Of a stretch of 64,000 bases of DNA, positions 44,258 through 53,906 are shown one piece after another. Source of the stretch: Enterovibrio norvegicus FF-33 (GTDB lineage: Bacteria; Pseudomonadota; Gammaproteobacteria; Enterobacterales; Vibrionaceae); contig NZ_AJYD02000038.1 in NCBI RefSeq assembly GCF_000286835.2, positions 2,774,284 to 2,838,283 of the forward strand. Direction: 5' to 3'. Below the pieces are notes generated by a model. It was given only the letters and a program-made list of their open reading frames with translations, was not told the origin of the DNA and searched no databases. How positions within the stretch are numbered: position 1 is the first letter of the stretch; each line of letters begins with the position of its first letter. A program made the position numbers and the translations under genes.

Positions 44258-47068
44258 TTAATTCAGGGTAAGAGCGTCTTCAATCAACGCTTTTTGTTGT
44301 TTTAAATGCACAGACATGTAGCCAACAGCAGGAGATGCAGACGCAGCGCGTCCCGCATAGCTCAGCGTTGAATTCGCCGGAATTGCCATTCGGAAATTGT
44401 GCTGACTGCTATACCAAGCGCCCTGGTTTTGAGGCTCTTCTTGGCACCACACAAAGTCTTTGGCATTGACATATTGACTGATAACCGCTTGTAGGTCCTC
44501 TTTCGGGAACGGATACAGTTGCTCAATACGCACAATGGCGATGTCTTTAATTTCTTCTTTGCGTCTTGTTTCAAGCAAGTCGTAGTAGACCTTACCCGAA
44601 CACATAACGACACGTTTCACGGCATTGGCATCCAAATCATCCACTTCACCAATTGCTGCTTGGAAATTACCATTCGCGAGTTCATCCAAGGATGATGTAC
44701 ACAGCGGATGACGCAGCAACGACTTAGGAGACATGACCACCAGCGGACGACGCATTGGACGAAACACTTGACGACGAATCATGTGATAGATTTGCGCTGG
44801 TGTTGATGGCACACACACTTGCATGTTTTGTTCAGCACAAAGCTGAAGGTAGCGTTCCAAACGTGCAGATGAGTGCTCAGGGCCTTGACCTTCGTAGCCG
44901 TGCGGCAGAAGCATAGTCAGACCACACATACGGCCCCACTTTTGCTCACCAGAGCTAATAAATTGGTCAATCACCACTTGGGCGCCGTTTGCAAAGTCAC
45001 CAAACTGAGCTTCCCACAAGGTTAAGCCACCCGGTTCTGCCGTTGCATAGCCGTATTCAAATGCCAGCACTGCCTCTTCAGACAATACCGAGTCAAACAC
45101 TTGGAACGGACCTTGTTTATCATGAACGTTAGCAAGTGGAATATAGGTACTTGCATCAGTTTGATTGTGCAACACAGAATGACGGTGGAAGAAAGTTCCA
45201 CGTCCTGCGTCTTGCCCACTGATACGAATACGTTTTCCATCATCAACAATAGTCGCGTAAGCCAGTGTTTCTGCCATGCCCCAGTCCAGTGCTTTTTCAC
45301 CGTTAACCATCGCAATACGATCGTTATTTAGCTTTTCGACACGGCTGTGAAGCTTATGGCTTTCAGGATATTGCGTGAGACGCTGACCAATCTCGACCAA
45401 TCGTTTCATATCGAAGGTATTCGCCCACTCGATAGTCCAGTCATGACCCAAATACGGAGACCAATCAACCGAATGAAGCGCCATAGGGCGGTATTCTTTC
45501 GTAACATGCTCACCGCGATCAAGCGCATCACGGTATTCGTTGATGAGGTACGTCGCTTTCTCTAGATCGGCAACCTTTTGATCGGCCAAAACATCGGCGT
45601 AGATTTTACGCGGTGTTGGGTGTTTTTTGATTTTTTGGTACATCAGCGGCTGAGTTGCATTTGGCTCATCGGCTTCGTTGTGACCATGGCGGCGATAGCA
45701 CACCAAATCAATAACAACATCACGCTTAAAGGTATTGCGATAATCCAACGCTAAACGAGAAACAAACGCGACAGCTTCAGGATCATCTGCGTTTACATGC
45801 AGAATTGGAGCCTGAACCATCTTCGCTATATCTGTACAATATTGCGTAGAGCGCATGTCGTGCGGATTAGACGTCGTAAAACCAATTTGATTATTCACAA
45901 CGATGCGAATGGTACCGCCAACACGAAAGCCTCGGGCCTGTGACATGTTGAACGTTTCTTGCACCACACCCTGACCAGCAATCGCAGAGTCACCATGAAT
46001 AGTGATCGGCAATACGGTTGAACCGTCTTTATCGCCCAAGCGATCTTGACGAGCTCGGACAGAGCCGATAACCACTGGATTAACAATTTCTAGGTGTGAA
46101 GGGTTAAATGCCATCACCAAGTGAACATCGCCACCAGGTGTTGCAAAGTCACAAGAGAAGCCTTGGTGGTACTTAACGTCGCCCGTACCCCAAGATTCAC
46201 CATGTTTGCCCGCAAACTCATCAAATAGCTCTGAAGGCTTTTTCCCCAGAACGTTGACCAGCATGTTCAGACGACCACGGTGAGCCATACCAACAACGAC
46301 TTCACGCACACCGTTTGTACCGGCTTGGCGAATAATTTCCTTCACCATTGGGATCAGTGCATCGCCACCTTCAAGAGAGAATCGTTTTGCACCAGGGAAT
46401 TTCGCACCTAAGTAGCGCTCCAAGCCTTCTGCAGCTGTTAACTCTTCAAGCAACGCCATTTTCTCGTCGGTTGAAAATTTAGGCTGGCCAACAACCGATT
46501 CTAAGCGCTGTTGGATCCAACGTTTTTCATCTGTGTCAGTAATGTGCATATATTCTGCGCCGACAGAACCACAATAGGTTTTGTTCAGAGCATCATAAAG
46601 GTCGGCAAGTTTCATGCTCTCTTGCCCAATGGCAAAAGAACCTACGTTGAAGGTCTCTTCGAAGTCTTCTTCGTTGAGAGAGTGAAAAGATGGATCCAGA
46701 TCTGGAACGCGTTCACGTTGCCAAATACCTAATGGGTCCAATGTTGCTTGTTGGTGTCCACGGAAACGGTAAGCATTGATTAACTGCAATACTTTGACCT
46801 GTTTCGCATCGACATCCGGATCACTGACTGAGGCACTAAAATGCGCTGTCTCGGTGGCGAGCCTACGGAAGTATTCACGAACTCTTGAGTGGGGTTGCTC
46901 GGGTGCGTTGCCATTCACGACAGGCAGCTCATTAAACACTGCTTGCCATTCGCTATCTACAGACTCGGGGTCACTGAGGTACAGTTCGTAGAGGTCTTCT
47001 ACGTAAGTTGCATTGGCGCCAGCCAAATGAGAAGACTCTAACCAAGCCTTCATCACGCCATTTTGCAT
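44258..47068 (-). CDS. sucA: 2-oxoglutarate dehydrogenase E1
   Basis: SucA (936 residues) decarboxylates 2-oxoglutarate with thiamine diphosphate and loads the lipoyl arm of SucB. The E. coli-like N-terminus (MQNGVMKAWLESSHLAGANATYVEDLYELYL), the substrate region GMAHRGRLNMLVNVLGK, the ThDP motif GDSAIAGQGVVQETFNMSQ, and FSVLHNQT-like HRHSVLHNQ are present. It starts the suc part of the block, 119 bp after sdhB, with a hairpin between. Confidence 0.98.
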   Translation of the reverse strand: MQNGVMKAWLESSHLAGANATYVEDLYELYLSDPESVDSEWQAVFNELPVVNGNAPEQPHSRVREYFRRLATETAHFSASVSDPDVDAKQVKVLQLINAYRFRGHQQATLDPLGIWQRERVPDLDPSFHSLNEEDFEETFNVGSFAIGQESMKLADLYDALNKTYCGSVGAEYMHITDTDEKRWIQQRLESVVGQPKFSTDEKMALLEELTAAEGLERYLGAKFPGAKRFSLEGGDALIPMVKEIIRQAGTNGVREVVVGMAHRGRLNMLVNVLGKKPSELFDEFAGKHGESWGTGDVKYHQGFSCDFATPGGDVHLVMAFNPSHLEIVNPVVIGSVRARQDRLGDKDGSTVLPITIHGDSAIAGQGVVQETFNMSQARGFRVGGTIRIVVNNQIGFTTSNPHDMRSTQYCTDIAKMVQAPILHVNADDPEAVAFVSRLALDYRNTFKRDVVIDLVCYRRHGHNEADEPNATQPLMYQKIKKHPTPRKIYADVLADQKVADLEKATYLINEYRDALDRGEHVTKEYRPMALHSVDWSPYLGHDWTIEWANTFDMKRLVEIGQRLTQYPESHKLHSRVEKLNNDRIAMVNGEKALDWGMAETLAYATIVDDGKRIRISGQDAGRGTFFHRHSVLHNQTDASTYIPLANVHDKQGPFQVFDSVLSEEAVLAFEYGYATAEPGGLTLWEAQFGDFANGAQVVIDQFISSGEQKWGRMCGLTMLLPHGYEGQGPEHSSARLERYLQLCAEQNMQVCVPSTPAQIYHMIRRQVFRPMRRPLVVMSPKSLLRHPLCTSSLDELANGNFQAAIGEVDDLDANAVKRVVMCSGKVYYDLLETRRKEEIKDIAIVRIEQLYPFPKEDLQAVISQYVNAKDFVWCQEEPQNQGAWYSSQHNFRMAIPANSTLSYAGRAASASPAVGYMSVHLKQQKALIEDALTLN

Positions 47069-47134
47069 TGTTATCCCTTAACCACTTAGTTATATGTATT
47101 ACCACAACCGGAGGTTAACCGGCGTTCCTTTTAA

Positions 47135-47152
47135 GCTCCTCTCGCGAGGAGC
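47135..47152 (-). other. Intercistronic hairpin sdhB-sucA
   Basis: GCTCCTC-TCGC-GAGGAGC is a perfect 7-bp stem in the 119-bp gap between sdhB and sucA. Minus-strand sequence after it lacks a proper T-run, so read-through from sdh into suc is likely. Confidence 0.65.
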
Positions 47153-47187
47153 CTAAATCTTAAATCATGTAGGTACAGAACCCGATA

Positions 47188-47898
47188 TTACACCGCGCGC
47201 TTAAGCAGCATGGAGCGAATATGGCCTATAGCTTTTGTCGGGTTTAGTCCTTTAGGACAAACATTTACACAGTTCATGATGCTATGGCAACGGAAAACAC
47301 TAAAAGCGTCGTCCAGATCTGATAAACGTTCTTCGGTCGCAGTATCACGACTGTCAATTAACCAGCGATACGCAGCCAACAGGCCTGCCGGGCCGACAAA
47401 TTTGTCTGGGTTCCACCAAAATGATGGGCATGACGTACTACAACATGCACACATGATACATTCGTACAGCCCATCAAGATGTGCGCGATCTTCAGGCGAT
47501 TGCAAGTTTTCACGCGCGGGTGGAATACTGTCATTAATTAGGTACGGCTTAACGCGTTCATAGTTTTGATAGAACTGAGTCAAGTCAACAATAAGGTCAC
47601 GTACGACAGGCAAACCTGGCAGTGGACGAATCACAATGCTCGATTTATCAGTCAATGCTGATAACGGCGTGATACATGCCAAGCCATTTTTACCATTCAT
47701 GTTAATGCCGTCGGAACCACATACCCCTTCGCGGCAAGAGCGGCGAAACGAAAGCGTCGGATCTTGCTCTTTAAGCAAAATAAGCGCATCGAGAACCATC
47801 ATATCCGAGCCTTCAGGCACTTCAAGGGCGTACCCTTTCATGTGCGGCGCATCATCAACATCTGGGTTGTAACGGTATACAGAAAAATTCAGTTTCAT
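47188..47898 (-). CDS. sdhB: Succinate dehydrogenase iron-sulfur subunit
   Basis: SdhB (236 residues) passes electrons from the flavoprotein to quinone through three clusters. Cysteines for [2Fe-2S] (SCREGVCGSDGINMNGKNGLAC), [4Fe-4S] (CIMCACCSTSCPSFWW) and [3Fe-4S] (CHSIMNCVNVCPKGLNP) are all present. Length is near that of E. coli. It is the last sdh gene, 15 bp after sdhA. Confidence 0.98.
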   Translation of the reverse strand: MKLNFSVYRYNPDVDDAPHMKGYALEVPEGSDMMVLDALILLKEQDPTLSFRRSCREGVCGSDGINMNGKNGLACITPLSALTDKSSIVIRPLPGLPVVRDLIVDLTQFYQNYERVKPYLINDSIPPARENLQSPEDRAHLDGLYECIMCACCSTSCPSFWWNPDKFVGPAGLLAAYRWLIDSRDTATEERLSDLDDAFSVFRCHSIMNCVNVCPKGLNPTKAIGHIRSMLLKRAV

Positions 47899-47913
47899 GA
47901 TTAACTACCTCCC

Positions 47914-49680
47914 TTAGTATGTACGCGCTTTAGGCACAAACGTATCACGATGAATCGGTGTCATATTGACATCACGTTTCGTCATCGCTTCAGTTTCTGG
48001 GTTGTAGATGGTGTGGCATAGCCAGTTTTCATCATCTCGCTCTTGGTAGTCAAAGCGAGCATGTGCGCCACGACTCTCGGTGCGGTAATTCGCTGCAACT
48101 GCCGTAGACAACGCAGTTTCCATCAGATTATCAAGCTCCAAACACTCGATACGCTGAGTGTTGAATTCACTTGAATTGTCATCAAGACGCGCTTCTTTAA
48201 GGCGCTCGCGAATAACTTTAAGCTCTTCCAGACCTTTTGCCATGGCTTCACCTTCACGGAAGACCGAGAAGTTGTTTTGCATGCAAGACTGAAGATCTTT
48301 ACGAATTTGAACTGGGTCTTCACCCTTCGGCGTTGAATTCCAACGATTCACTCGAGTTAGAGACGCTTCAATGTCAGATTCTGATGCATCACGCGCTTCA
48401 ACTTGTGCTGCCAGCGTTTCACCAAGGTGAAGACCCGTCGCACGGCCGAAGACAACCAAATCAAGTAGCGAGTTGCCGCCAAGACGGTTCGCACCGTGAA
48501 CAGAAACGCTCGCGATTTCTCCGCAAGCAAACAGACCTTGAATTTCAACATCGTTGCCGTTCGGATCTTGCTTGATAGCTTGACCAGAAATCTGAGTCGG
48601 TATACCGCCCATCATGTAGTGACAGGTTGGAATGACTGGAATCGGTTCTTTAATGGGATCAATGTGTGCAAAGGTGCGAGACAACTCAAGAATACCTGGT
48701 AGGCGTGCTTCGAGAACGTCTTTACCCAAGTGGTCCAATTTCAACTTAAGGTGCGGACCCCAAGGGCCGTCACAGCCACGGCCTTCACGAATTTCAACCA
48801 TCATTGAACGTGCAACAACGTCGCGACCTGCAAGGTCTTTCGCGTTTGGTGCATAACGTTCCATGAAGCGCTCGCCGTCTTTATTGAGAAGGTAACCACC
48901 TTCACCACGACAACCTTCTGTAACCAATACCCCCGCACCAGCGATACCTGTTGGGTGGAACTGCCACATTTCCATGTCTTGCATTGGAACGCCAGCACGC
49001 AACGCCATACCAACACCATCACCAGTATTGATGTGAGCATTCGTAGTGGATTGATAAATACGACCTGCGCCGCCTGTTGCCATGACGGTTGCTTTTGCTT
49101 TGAAGTAGCAAATCTCACCACTTTCCATACACATTGCTGTTGCACCAACTACCGCGCCGTCTTGGTTTTTCACCAAATCCAGTGCATACCACTCAGAAAA
49201 GATCATTGTTTTATTTTTGATGTTCTGTTGGTAAAGAGTGTGCAGCAGTGCGTGGCCGGTTCGGTCAGCAGCAGCGGCAGTACGAGCCGCTTGCTCGCCA
49301 CCAAAGGCTTTTGACTGACCACCAAATGGGCGTTGGTAAATACTGCCATCTTCGAAGCGAGAAAATGGAAGGCCCATTTTTTCTAATTCGATAATTGACT
49401 GAGGGCCGGTTTTACACATGTATTCAATTGCGTTTTGGTCACCAATATAATCGGAGCCTTTAACGGTGTCATACATATGCCATTCCCAGTTATCTTCATG
49501 GGAATTACCTAGTGCTACCGTAATACCGCCTTGCGCAGAAACAGTATGTGAACGGGTTGGAAATACTTTTGAAAGCAACGCACAAGAAAGGCCTTGCTCT
49601 GAAATTTGTAGTGCAGCACGCATACCTGCGCCGCCAGCACCAATGACAATTGCGTCAAATTCTCTTACTGGAATACTCAC
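47914..49680 (-). CDS. sdhA: Succinate dehydrogenase flavoprotein subunit
   Basis: SdhA (588 residues) oxidises succinate to fumarate using covalent FAD. The dinucleotide fold [13 protein letters not shown], flavin-linking His45 in [11 protein letters not shown], and the catalytic block ([23 protein letters not shown]) are present. [14 protein letters not shown] and [19 protein letters not shown] follow. It directly abuts the end of sdhD. Confidence 0.98.
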   Translation of the reverse strand: MSIPVREFDAIVIGAGGAGMRAALQISEQGLSCALLSKVFPTRSHTVSAQGGITVALGNSHEDNWEWHMYDTVKGSDYIGDQNAIEYMCKTGPQSIIELEKMGLPFSRFEDGSIYQRPFGGQSKAFGGEQAARTAAAADRTGHALLHTLYQQNIKNKTMIFSEWYALDLVKNQDGAVVGATAMCMESGEICYFKAKATVMATGGAGRIYQSTTNAHINTGDGVGMALRAGVPMQDMEMWQFHPTGIAGAGVLVTEGCRGEGGYLLNKDGERFMERYAPNAKDLAGRDVVARSMMVEIREGRGCDGPWGPHLKLKLDHLGKDVLEARLPGILELSRTFAHIDPIKEPIPVIPTCHYMMGGIPTQISGQAIKQDPNGNDVEIQGLFACGEIASVSVHGANRLGGNSLLDLVVFGRATGLHLGETLAAQVEARDASESDIEASLTRVNRWNSTPKGEDPVQIRKDLQSCMQNNFSVFREGEAMAKGLEELKVIRERLKEARLDDNSSEFNTQRIECLELDNLMETALSTAVAANYRTESRGAHARFDYQERDDENWLCHTIYNPETEAMTKRDVNMTPIHRDTFVPKARTY

Positions 49681-50028
49681 TTACACACCCCACAATACGA
49701 AAAAGCCAGTCAACAGGTAGACAAAAAGCAGTGCTACTATGCCAAACTGCATCAGAGCGCGAACCAATGTCGGCTTGATGTAGTCCGTCAGCACTTGCCA
49801 CATGCCAATCCACGCATGGATAAGCACACAAACCAGCGCTAGCATGGTGAATACTTTGTTGCTTGTCTGGCCCCAAAACTCAATCCAACTTTGATAAGTC
49901 AGGTCTGGACCAAATGCAAAAAAGCCCACCATATATAATGTGTAAAGTGTCATGATGATGGCAGTGGCACGGATCAAGATAAAATCATGAACACCGTTTC
50001 TACCAAATGAAGATACATGTCCTACCAT
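49681..50028 (-). CDS. sdhD: Succinate dehydrogenase membrane anchor SdhD
   Basis: SdhD (115 residues, same as E. coli) has three membrane helices and anchors the complex; with SdhC it holds heme b and the quinone site. The start [24 protein letters not shown] is conserved, so the ATG at 50028 is right and the four-codon upstream extension (TTG) is not. [16 protein letters not shown] carries the heme/quinone region. It overlaps sdhC by 7 bp. Confidence 0.96.
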   Translation of the reverse strand: MVGHVSSFGRNGVHDFILIRATAIIMTLYTLYMVGFFAFGPDLTYQSWIEFWGQTSNKVFTMLALVCVLIHAWIGMWQVLTDYIKPTLVRALMQFGIVALLFVYLLTGFFVLWGV

Positions 50029-50414
50029 ACTAACCCCCAAGCTAAAACAGACAGCACGGCAGTAATGCCGAATGCCACTTTCGCGCTCATGTTTCCTGAC
50101 TCAAGTTCTTCGAAATACTTCATATCCATCAGTAAGTGGCGAATACCACCCACAATGTGATAAGCGAGCGCCGTTAAGATGCCCCAAAGTATGAACTTGG
50201 CAAAAAAGCTATCAACGATGTCCGCTGCAGCTTCGAAACCGCTTGGAGAAGATAATGACAGGCTTAGTAGCCAGAGAAGGATGGCAACCGAGAAGAAGGT
50301 GATGACACCCGAAACGCGGTGCACGATAGACGCTATCGCTGTAATGGGAAAGCGTATGGTCTGAAGGTCGAGGTTTACCGGTCTTGGCTTTGTTACTTTC
50401 ACGATATGGCCCAC
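50022..50414 (-). CDS. sdhC: Succinate dehydrogenase cytochrome b556 subunit SdhC
   Basis: SdhC (130 residues) is the other membrane anchor, with three helices and a heme ligand His in [15 protein letters not shown]. The [31 protein letters not shown] stretch is nearly identical to E. coli. Two GTG starts are possible (50414 and 50402); I keep the first. It is the promoter-proximal gene of sdhCDAB-sucABCD and is divergent from gltA. Confidence 0.95.
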   Translation of the reverse strand: MGHIVKVTKPRPVNLDLQTIRFPITAIASIVHRVSGVITFFSVAILLWLLSLSLSSPSGFEAAADIVDSFFAKFILWGILTALAYHIVGGIRHLLMDMKYFEELESGNMSAKVAFGITAVLSVLAWGLVW

Positions 50415-50740
50415 TCAGCTCCATTGAGCAATTATTGTTATAACACTCTCTGCATATACATTTCGCGATCGCGCCAGACCTGCAACATCTTTAATTACGT
50501 TTTACGGTGTCTTCTGCTATTAACTGCAGATCAAGCCCCGTTTTACGCAGAGAAAATATCGATTTGAGCCCCGAAACGCCCCGGCATTATGTAATATCCA
50601 GAGACCTGCCGCAGAGTATATGCCCCGTAACATTTAAACACAAACCAATAAAATTGACGGAAATCCCGAAACAGAGCATTAACTTAATACGCACATATTT
50701 TTGATACTTGCGTACACCCGACAAAGATCACTTCTGCAAA
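50415..50740. promoter_or_regulatory. Divergent control region sdhC/gltA
   Basis: This holds the sdhC promoter and upstream gltA sequences; no ORF has support. ArcA-like AT patches (e.g. CATTAACTTAATAC near 50678) fit the known anaerobic repression of these genes, but the match is weak. I could not fix an sdhC -35/-10 pair. Confidence 0.4.
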
Positions 50741-50769
50741 TTGACATCTTATGAAGCGATCGGTACAAC
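50741..50769 (+). promoter_or_regulatory. gltA: Sigma-70 promoter of gltA
   Basis: TTGACA (50741-50746), a 17-bp spacer and TACAAC (50764-50769) form a good vegetative promoter, placing the start near 50776 and a ~45-nt leader ending in AAGGAG before the ATG. Confidence 0.65.
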
Positions 50770-50819
50770 AACGGGGTCCGTATCCGGGATAGGATTATAT
50801 AAAAACAAAGGAGAATGTT

Positions 50820-52109
50820 ATGGCAGAGAAGAAAGCTACCCTACAAATAGAAGGGAAAGCACCTATCGAACTGCCGATCAAAAGGGGCACAGTCGGTCCG
50901 GAAGTGATCGATGTTCGTGCGTTGGGCGCAAATGGCTATTTTACGTTTGACCCAGGTTTTGTTGCAACAGCGTCGTGTGAGTCACAAATTACGTATATTG
51001 ATGGTGACGCTGGCGTTTTATTGCACCGAGGCTTTCCAATTGATCAATTAGCCAATAACGCTGATTATTTAGAAGTCTGTTATATCCTTCTGTATGGGGA
51101 AGTCCCAACCCGTAAGCAATACGAAGAGTTCCGCAAGATTGTTACTCGTCACACTATGGTGCACGAGCAAATTGCGAGCTTCTTCCACGGCTTCCGTCGT
51201 GATGCACACCCTATGGCTGTCATGGTGGGTGTTGTCGGTGCTCTTGCAGCGTTCTATCACGATTCGCTCGACATCAATAACGACGAACACCGTGAAATTA
51301 CAGCGTACCGCCTGCTATCTAAAATGCCTACGCTGGCGGCAATGTGTTACAAGTACTCAATCGGCCAACCGTTCATTTATCCGCGCAATGATTTGGACTA
51401 CGCCGAAAACTTCCTACACATGATGTTTGCTACGCCGTGTGAAGAGTACGACGTCAACCCAGTCGTTGCCAAAGCCATGGATAAGATCTTTACCTTACAC
51501 GCTGACCATGAGCAAAACGCATCAACTTCAACGGTTCGTTTGGCAGGCTCTTCTGGTGCTAACCCATTTGCATGTATTGCTGCGGGTATCGCATCCCTTT
51601 GGGGTCCTGCACACGGTGGGGCAAACGAAGCATGCTTAAAGATGCTGGAAGAAATCGGCTCTGTCGACAATATTCCTGAGTATATTGAGCGCGCGAAAGA
51701 TAAAGAAGACCCATTCCGCCTGATGGGCTTCGGTCACCGTGTTTACAAAAACTACGACCCTCGTGCAACAGTAATGAATGAAGCATGTCACGAAGTTCTT
51801 GATGAGCTCAACATCAATGATCCATTGTTGGATGTAGCGATGGAGCTTGAACGAATCGCGCTTTCTGACCCGTACTTCGTTGAGAAAAAACTGTATCCAA
51901 ACGTCGATTTCTACTCAGGTATCATCCTGAAAGCAATCGGTATTCCAGCGTCCATGTTCACCGTGATTTTTGCGATGTCTCGGACTATTGGTTGGATTGC
52001 TCATTGGAACGAAATGCACAGCGATCCGCAAAACCGTATTGGCCGACCACGTCAGCTATATACTGGTTACGATCAACGTGATTTCAAACCATTGAAAGAT
52101 CGCGATTAA
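50820..52109 (+). CDS. gltA: Citrate synthase
   Basis: GltA condenses oxaloacetate and acetyl-CoA to citrate. The 429-residue type II (hexameric, NADH-sensitive) enzyme has the N-terminal beta domain ([30 protein letters not shown]). Catalytic His residues lie in [46 protein letters not shown] and [15 protein letters not shown], and the Asp in [13 protein letters not shown]. It is monocistronic with its own promoter and terminator and is divergent from sdhCDAB. Confidence 0.98.
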   Translation: MAEKKATLQIEGKAPIELPIKRGTVGPEVIDVRALGANGYFTFDPGFVATASCESQITYIDGDAGVLLHRGFPIDQLANNADYLEVCYILLYGEVPTRKQYEEFRKIVTRHTMVHEQIASFFHGFRRDAHPMAVMVGVVGALAAFYHDSLDINNDEHREITAYRLLSKMPTLAAMCYKYSIGQPFIYPRNDLDYAENFLHMMFATPCEEYDVNPVVAKAMDKIFTLHADHEQNASTSTVRLAGSSGANPFACIAAGIASLWGPAHGGANEACLKMLEEIGSVDNIPEYIERAKDKEDPFRLMGFGHRVYKNYDPRATVMNEACHEVLDELNINDPLLDVAMELERIALSDPYFVEKKLYPNVDFYSGIILKAIGIPASMFTVIFAMSRTIGWIAHWNEMHSDPQNRIGRPRQLYTGYDQRDFKPLKDRD

Positions 52110-52141
52110 ATTTCGTAGCTAGCCAGGTTTTATCGCTAAAT

Positions 52142-52170
52142 AAAACGCCGCTTAATGCGGCGTTTTTTAT
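52142..52170 (+). terminator. gltA terminator
   Basis: ACGCCGC-TTAAT-GCGGCGT with a T-run behind it lies 33 bp after the gltA stop, convergent with the Nif3-like gene. Confidence 0.92.
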
Positions 52171-52214
52171 TTTAAATATGAGTATCTACGCCAGAATATT
52201 AGATTTAGCGAACC

Positions 52215-52973
52215 CTATACTGGATTGTCAATATCGATAAAGGTGACGTCCATCTTATGATTTTCTGCCAACCACTCACCCAAAGATTGAATACCATAAC
52301 GCTCTGTCGCGTGATGACCTGCACCAAAATAATGTATACCCTGCTCTCTCGCAGAAAAAGTTGTTCTTTCTGACACCTCGCCTGAAATGAACGCATCCAT
52401 CCCTTTACTTGCCGCCAAATCAATATAATCCTGTCCGCCGCCAGTACACCAACCAACACGTTTAATGTTTCGATGACTGCCACCATTAATAAACAGCGGT
52501 TTTCTGTTGAGTCGACTTTCAATCAAAGCAGAAAATGCATCACCGGTAATTGCATCGGGCAACTCCCCCCACACCGCAACAGAATTAGGATTTCCATCTT
52601 CCAATCCTCCGCGTTGTTCAATACCCAGTAGGCTAGCAAGTTGTGCGTTGTTGCCTACTTCTGGATGTACATCAAGTGGCAAATGATACGCATACAGGTT
52701 GATCCCATGCTCAATCAAGGCCTTGATGCGACGAAACTTCATTCCTTTAATCGGCTCTGGCTCGCCACGCCAAAAATAACCGTGGTGAACCAACACAGCA
52801 TCAGCACCATGGGTAATCGCAGCATCAATCAATGCTTGTGAAGCAGTCACACCTGTCACGACTTTCATCACGTCAGGTTTACCTTCTACCTGCATACCAT
52901 TAGGACAGTAGTCTTTAATCAAATGAGGTTTTAAAAAACCATTCAGGAGGGTTTCGAGCTCAAAATTGTTCAT
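52215..52973 (-). CDS. ybgI: Nif3-like dinuclear metal-centre protein YbgI
   Basis: This 252-residue member of the NIF3/GTP cyclohydrolase I type 2 family forms toroidal hexamers with a two-metal site; the reaction is not settled. Metal-ligand motifs are visible: VHHGYFWRGEP, YAYHLPLDVHPEVGNNAQLA, SGEVSERTTFSAREQGIHYFGAGHHATERYGIQ. The N-terminus (LLNGFLKPHLIKDYCPNGMQVEG) is conserved. It occupies the same neighbourhood near gltA as in related genomes. It is convergent with gltA. Confidence 0.93.
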   Translation of the reverse strand: MNNFELETLLNGFLKPHLIKDYCPNGMQVEGKPDVMKVVTGVTASQALIDAAITHGADAVLVHHGYFWRGEPEPIKGMKFRRIKALIEHGINLYAYHLPLDVHPEVGNNAQLASLLGIEQRGGLEDGNPNSVAVWGELPDAITGDAFSALIESRLNRKPLFINGGSHRNIKRVGWCTGGGQDYIDLAASKGMDAFISGEVSERTTFSAREQGIHYFGAGHHATERYGIQSLGEWLAENHKMDVTFIDIDNPV

Positions 52974-53092
52974 TTATGATCCTAGATCAGGCGATGACTT
53001 TCAATCATTCTACCCAGCATTGACGTGCAGGTGAACTCACATTCCGATAAGCTGTTAATTCTCAATCAGTCAATACGTTATGGACATTACGC

Positions 53093-53857
53093 ATGTTTGC
53101 AGATAAAGCACAAGTTGCCCGAGACATGAATTGGATAGCCAATACGCAAACTATTGTGCAGCTACCTTCACGGTATCAGTTTGATCATCAATTCTGGCAA
53201 GGTGTGCCAAAGATGAACTGGCCAGGCTATGAGGGCGGTCAACGTATCGGTTTTTATTATCAATGGCTGGTTAAGCAATGTATTCATTCACATCCAAGCT
53301 ATCAGCTAGTGACAGAAGAAATACAGGTCATGAAGGATGGACGTACTCTTGGCGCTGTCGATTTTATTGTCGAAAACCCGCAAGGCCAATTAGAACATTG
53401 GGAAGTGGCCGTTAAATTTTATTTGGCATTTAACACCGACTGGCATGGCCCAAACGGCAAAGATACACTGGCTAAGAAATATCAAAAGATGACAACCCAA
53501 CAACTGTTACTTTCTAATACCGAGGAATTCCTCTCGCAATTTCCGCAATATCCCATTAGCCAGCGAAAACTCTTGATGCCAGGCAGGCTATATACCAATC
53601 CTTTTCTTCCTAAACATAAAGTCACTACGCCGTCAGTGACATCAGATGCGGTTTGCGGGCATTGGTGCTGGCCTTCTCAATTACCCAGTGATAGACGTTT
53701 TTATCATCTTCACCGTCATCAATGGATGGAAGCGCCATCAGTTCATGAGCTTGATAAATTTACACTGAAGCTGCCATTGTTACGTGCACAGCATGTTATC
53801 GATGAACAGGGAGTGCGCTGGTTCGTTGTACCCGAGACTTGGCCTGAGCCCCACTAA
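53093..53857 (+). CDS. DUF1853 family protein
   Basis: This 254-residue protein belongs to the DUF1853 family, whose role is unknown. The central stretch (GYEGGQRIGFYYQWLVKQCI...GRTLGAVDFIVEN...HWEVAVKFYL) resembles a PD-(D/E)xK nuclease-like core, with D in AVDFIV and ExxVK in WEVAVKFYL. The nuclease-like reading is my inference. No signal peptide. It is monocistronic, divergent from ybgI and convergent with pgm. Confidence 0.82.
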   Translation: MFADKAQVARDMNWIANTQTIVQLPSRYQFDHQFWQGVPKMNWPGYEGGQRIGFYYQWLVKQCIHSHPSYQLVTEEIQVMKDGRTLGAVDFIVENPQGQLEHWEVAVKFYLAFNTDWHGPNGKDTLAKKYQKMTTQQLLLSNTEEFLSQFPQYPISQRKLLMPGRLYTNPFLPKHKVTTPSVTSDAVCGHWCWPSQLPSDRRFYHLHRHQWMEAPSVHELDKFTLKLPLLRAQHVIDEQGVRWFVVPETWPEPH

Positions 53858-53885
53858 AAAAGCCACCGATTTTCGGTGGCTTTAT
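53855..53885. terminator. Terminator DUF1853 gene/pgm
   Basis: AAAGCCACCG-ATTTT-CGGTGGCTTT closes both convergent transcripts; the A-run side serves pgm and the short T-run side the DUF1853 gene. Confidence 0.8.
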
Positions 53886-53906
53886 ACACAACATTAGCGG
53901 CTACGT

